Below, one piece after another: positions 42,264 through 43,763 of a stretch of DNA of 43,763 nucleotides. The stretch is from Pseudonocardia sp. CNS-139 (GTDB lineage: Bacteria; Actinomycetota; Actinomycetes; Mycobacteriales; Pseudonocardiaceae). A program made the position numbers and the translations under genes. Within the stretch, counting starts at the first letter, position 1, and each line of letters opens with the position of its first letter. A model generated the notes under the pieces. The model saw nothing but the letters and a program-made list of their open reading frames with translations. It made no database searches and was not told the DNA's origin. Location of the stretch: NCBI GenBank assembly GCA_001942415.1, contig MKJX01000203.1:1-43763 (forward strand), written 5' to 3'.

Positions 42264-43763
42264 GTGGTCGACAACGCGAGACGCTGCGCCCTGCCCGGGT
42301 GCGACGAGGTGATCGAGGACATCCCGGGAAGACCACCACGCCGGTACTGCACGGCCGCGCACCGATCGGCGGCCCGGCAGGCCCGGCGTGCCGCAGCACA
42401 GCTCGACCAGGACGCCCGCCTCGCAGCGACGCTGCCCTGGCTCGCCGAGCCCGCCGAGGAGCCGGCCCTCACCGAGCCGACCCGGGCGACCGAGCGGCGC
42501 AGGCGGCCGCGGCGCCCCGCGGACCGGGCCGTCGCGCGGCCGCGTCCCGTCGTCGAGGAGGACGCGCCGCCGGCGCCGCGGCGGTGGCGCCTCGGCGGCT
42601 CGTGGCCGGTCGACCCGAAGGAGCGCGACGGCGCCCGGTGGCGCCGGCGCCGGACCGTCGCCGTCTTCAGCGCGGCCGGGATCCTGGCCGGCGGCTACGC
42701 CGTCACCGCGTCCGAGCCCGTGCCGCAGCTCAGCGGGCCCGCGCTCGTCGCGCCGGAGCCCGGCGCGAGGAGGAGTGGGTCGCCCGCGCGCAGGTCGTGC
42801 TGACCTCGCTCAACCGCCAGCTCGACACGATCGCCCGGACCGAGGCCGCGTGGAGCCGGCTGCCCGTGCAGCAGCGGGTCACGCCGCCCGCGCCGTCCGG
42901 GAGCTGGAGGAGCGCAAGTCCCTGCTGCAGCGGCGCAAGGCGACGCTCCAGTCACAGCTCGACACCTACCGCTCCCGCGAGCAGACCCGCAACGACCTCG
43001 CGCTCGCCGAGCAGCACCTGCAGGCCGTCGAGCGCGCGCTGGAGGACGCCCCGTCCGCACCCCGGCGCAGCGCCGAGCAGGCGTCGGTGATCGCCGCCCT
43101 GGCCGAGCAGCGCGACCTGCGCGTGCGCCAGCGCGACGCCCGGCGCGAGGAGCTGGAGAGCCTGGAGGAGGGCGTCCGGAGCGCGGTGGGCACGCCGCTG
43201 CCGGACGACGGCGAGCAGACCACCGAGGTCAGCCGGCGGGTGCTCGAGGTGATCGAGTCCGGCGGCGAGGACCACGACGACGAGCACAGCGGCACCCCCG
43301 ACCGCCCGGACGTCGTGGCCCGCGGCGAGCGCGAGGACCGCGAGCGGCAGGACGTCCCGAACGGGGCGCCGCCCGACCCGCGCGGCCCCGGCGACGACTT
43401 CGCCAACGCCGGCGACGACCCCGACCGCGACTCCGGCGGCCCGGACGACGAGGAGGACGACGACGGGGACGACGGCGACGGCGGGGGAGACGACGAGCCC
43501 GACGTTCGGGCCGACGGCCCGTCGCCCGACCGCGACGACGAGGGCTCCGGCCGCGGGCCGCTCGGCGAGGTCGCCGGTGAGGTCGGGGACGCGCTGGCGG
43601 GGTGCTCGGTGGCCGGGATGCGGCCGGTCCGCGGGACGGCCGGGATGGCGGATGGGATGGTGGGCCGGCTGATCGTGGGTCTGACGGTCGTGGGCCTGCT
43701 GGCGGCGGTCCGCGCGGTGGGCAGGCCGACGGTGGTCCGGTGGGTGACGTGGTCGGCGAGGTC
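42264..43763 (+). CDS. Membrane protein with Cys/His motif, coiled coil and acidic tail (partial, two frameshifts)
   Basis: About 500 residues to the window edge, with no stop reached. The N-terminus carries a zinc-finger-like pattern, CALPGCDEVI then YCTAAHRSAARQARR (C-x4-C ... C-x3-H). An Arg-rich linker follows, then one transmembrane helix VAVFSAAGILAGGYAVTAS. Next is a long charged coiled coil (LEERKSLLQRRKATLQSQLD, EQRDLRVRQRDARREELESL) and an Asp/Glu/Gly-rich segment. A last hydrophobic stretch (GRLIVGLTVVGLLAAVRAVG) may be a second helix. Frames change near 42770 and 42893. GTG 42264 has GGGGG upstream; ATG 42249 and 42216 are alternatives. I do not recognise the family. Confidence 0.55.

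Noticed and set aside
1..43763. CRISPR arrays, tRNA or rRNA genes, prophage or transposase genes
   Set aside because: None seen on either strand: no regularly spaced repeats with variable spacers, no cloverleaf with T-arm sequence, no transposase or integrase motifs.

Overview
The window is very GC-rich (GGC/GCC/CGG-dominated codons, many GTG and TTG starts, -10 boxes placed so that transcription begins at the start codon) and reads as a chromosomal segment of a high-GC actinomycete. Gene content and gene order point to Pseudonocardia or a close relative. Two stretches match, from memory, conserved actinobacterial gene orders known in Mycobacterium tuberculosis: mrp / DUF1003 / MgtE-N protein / stress membrane protein / lpqY-sugABC / corA (Rv1229c-Rv1239c) and PQQ-propeller protein / DEAD helicase / ferritin-like protein / DUF3107 / TetR / moeZ (Rv3212-Rv3206c). 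No rRNA, tRNA, CRISPR array, prophage or insertion sequence was found. A dominant technical feature is about 31 one- or two-base shifts, which split 23 otherwise normal housekeeping genes between frames. Almost all look like lost G or C in short runs, so I treat them as sequencing errors and annotate the genes at full extent.

Layout. 1-105: tandem 41-base dyad repeats. 0.2-4.3 kb: thiol dioxygenase, Mrp ATPase, MarR, DUF1003, PRC-MgtE_N-CBS protein. 4.4-10.4 kb: DUF574 methyltransferase, malyl-CoA-lyase-like CitE protein, an orphan AbiEi/DUF559-type gene bracketed by two oppositely oriented ~70-base hairpin elements, acyl-CoA dehydrogenase, HpcH/HpaI aldolase and an NHL-repeat protein. 10.6-15.6 kb: stress membrane protein and the trehalose-type ABC importer lpqY-sugA-sugB-sugC, with a plausible promoter and CRP-like site. 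15.6-20.6 kb: ParB-like protein, methyltransferase, EamA transporter behind a possible leader-peptide attenuator, Rieske/DUF5914 protein, and corA behind a structured leader. 20.8-25.5 kb: MaoC hydratase, Nudix, two small membrane/PH proteins, PHP phosphoesterase, RecB-like Fe-S nuclease, small membrane protein, DUF2236 oxygenase. 25.5-30.1 kb: PQQ propeller, DEAD helicase, ferritin-like protein, DUF3107, DUF4873. 30.1-33.5 kb: a TetR-controlled module (TetR-DUF4873 diverging from SDR-AurF-like diiron oxygenase-hydrolase) with a clear palindromic operator. 33.5-35.1 kb: a second-type ClpP pair with a divergent small helix-turn-helix protein. 35.1-39.7 kb: TetR, a P-type-ATPase-like protein that has lost its catalytic motifs, an alpha/beta hydrolase and MoeZ, closed by a perfect 18-base-arm hairpin. 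39.8-41.9 kb: XRE-ABC permease-ABC ATPase operon. 41.9-43.8 kb: a palindrome-rich intergenic region and a membrane protein with an N-terminal Cys/His motif, running off the right edge.

Functionally the genes are mostly core physiology: Mg transport (MgtE-N, CorA), trehalose recycling (LpqY-SugABC), CoA-thioester metabolism (CitE-like, acyl-CoA dehydrogenase, MaoC), sulfur transfer (MoeZ, thiol dioxygenase) and proteolysis. The best candidates for something undescribed are the P-type ATPase relative without an actuator domain or DKTGT motif (35789-37302), the hairpin-bracketed AbiEi-like gene, the polyproline leader peptide plus nested hairpin before the EamA gene, the corA leader, and the palindrome cluster at 41937-42027.
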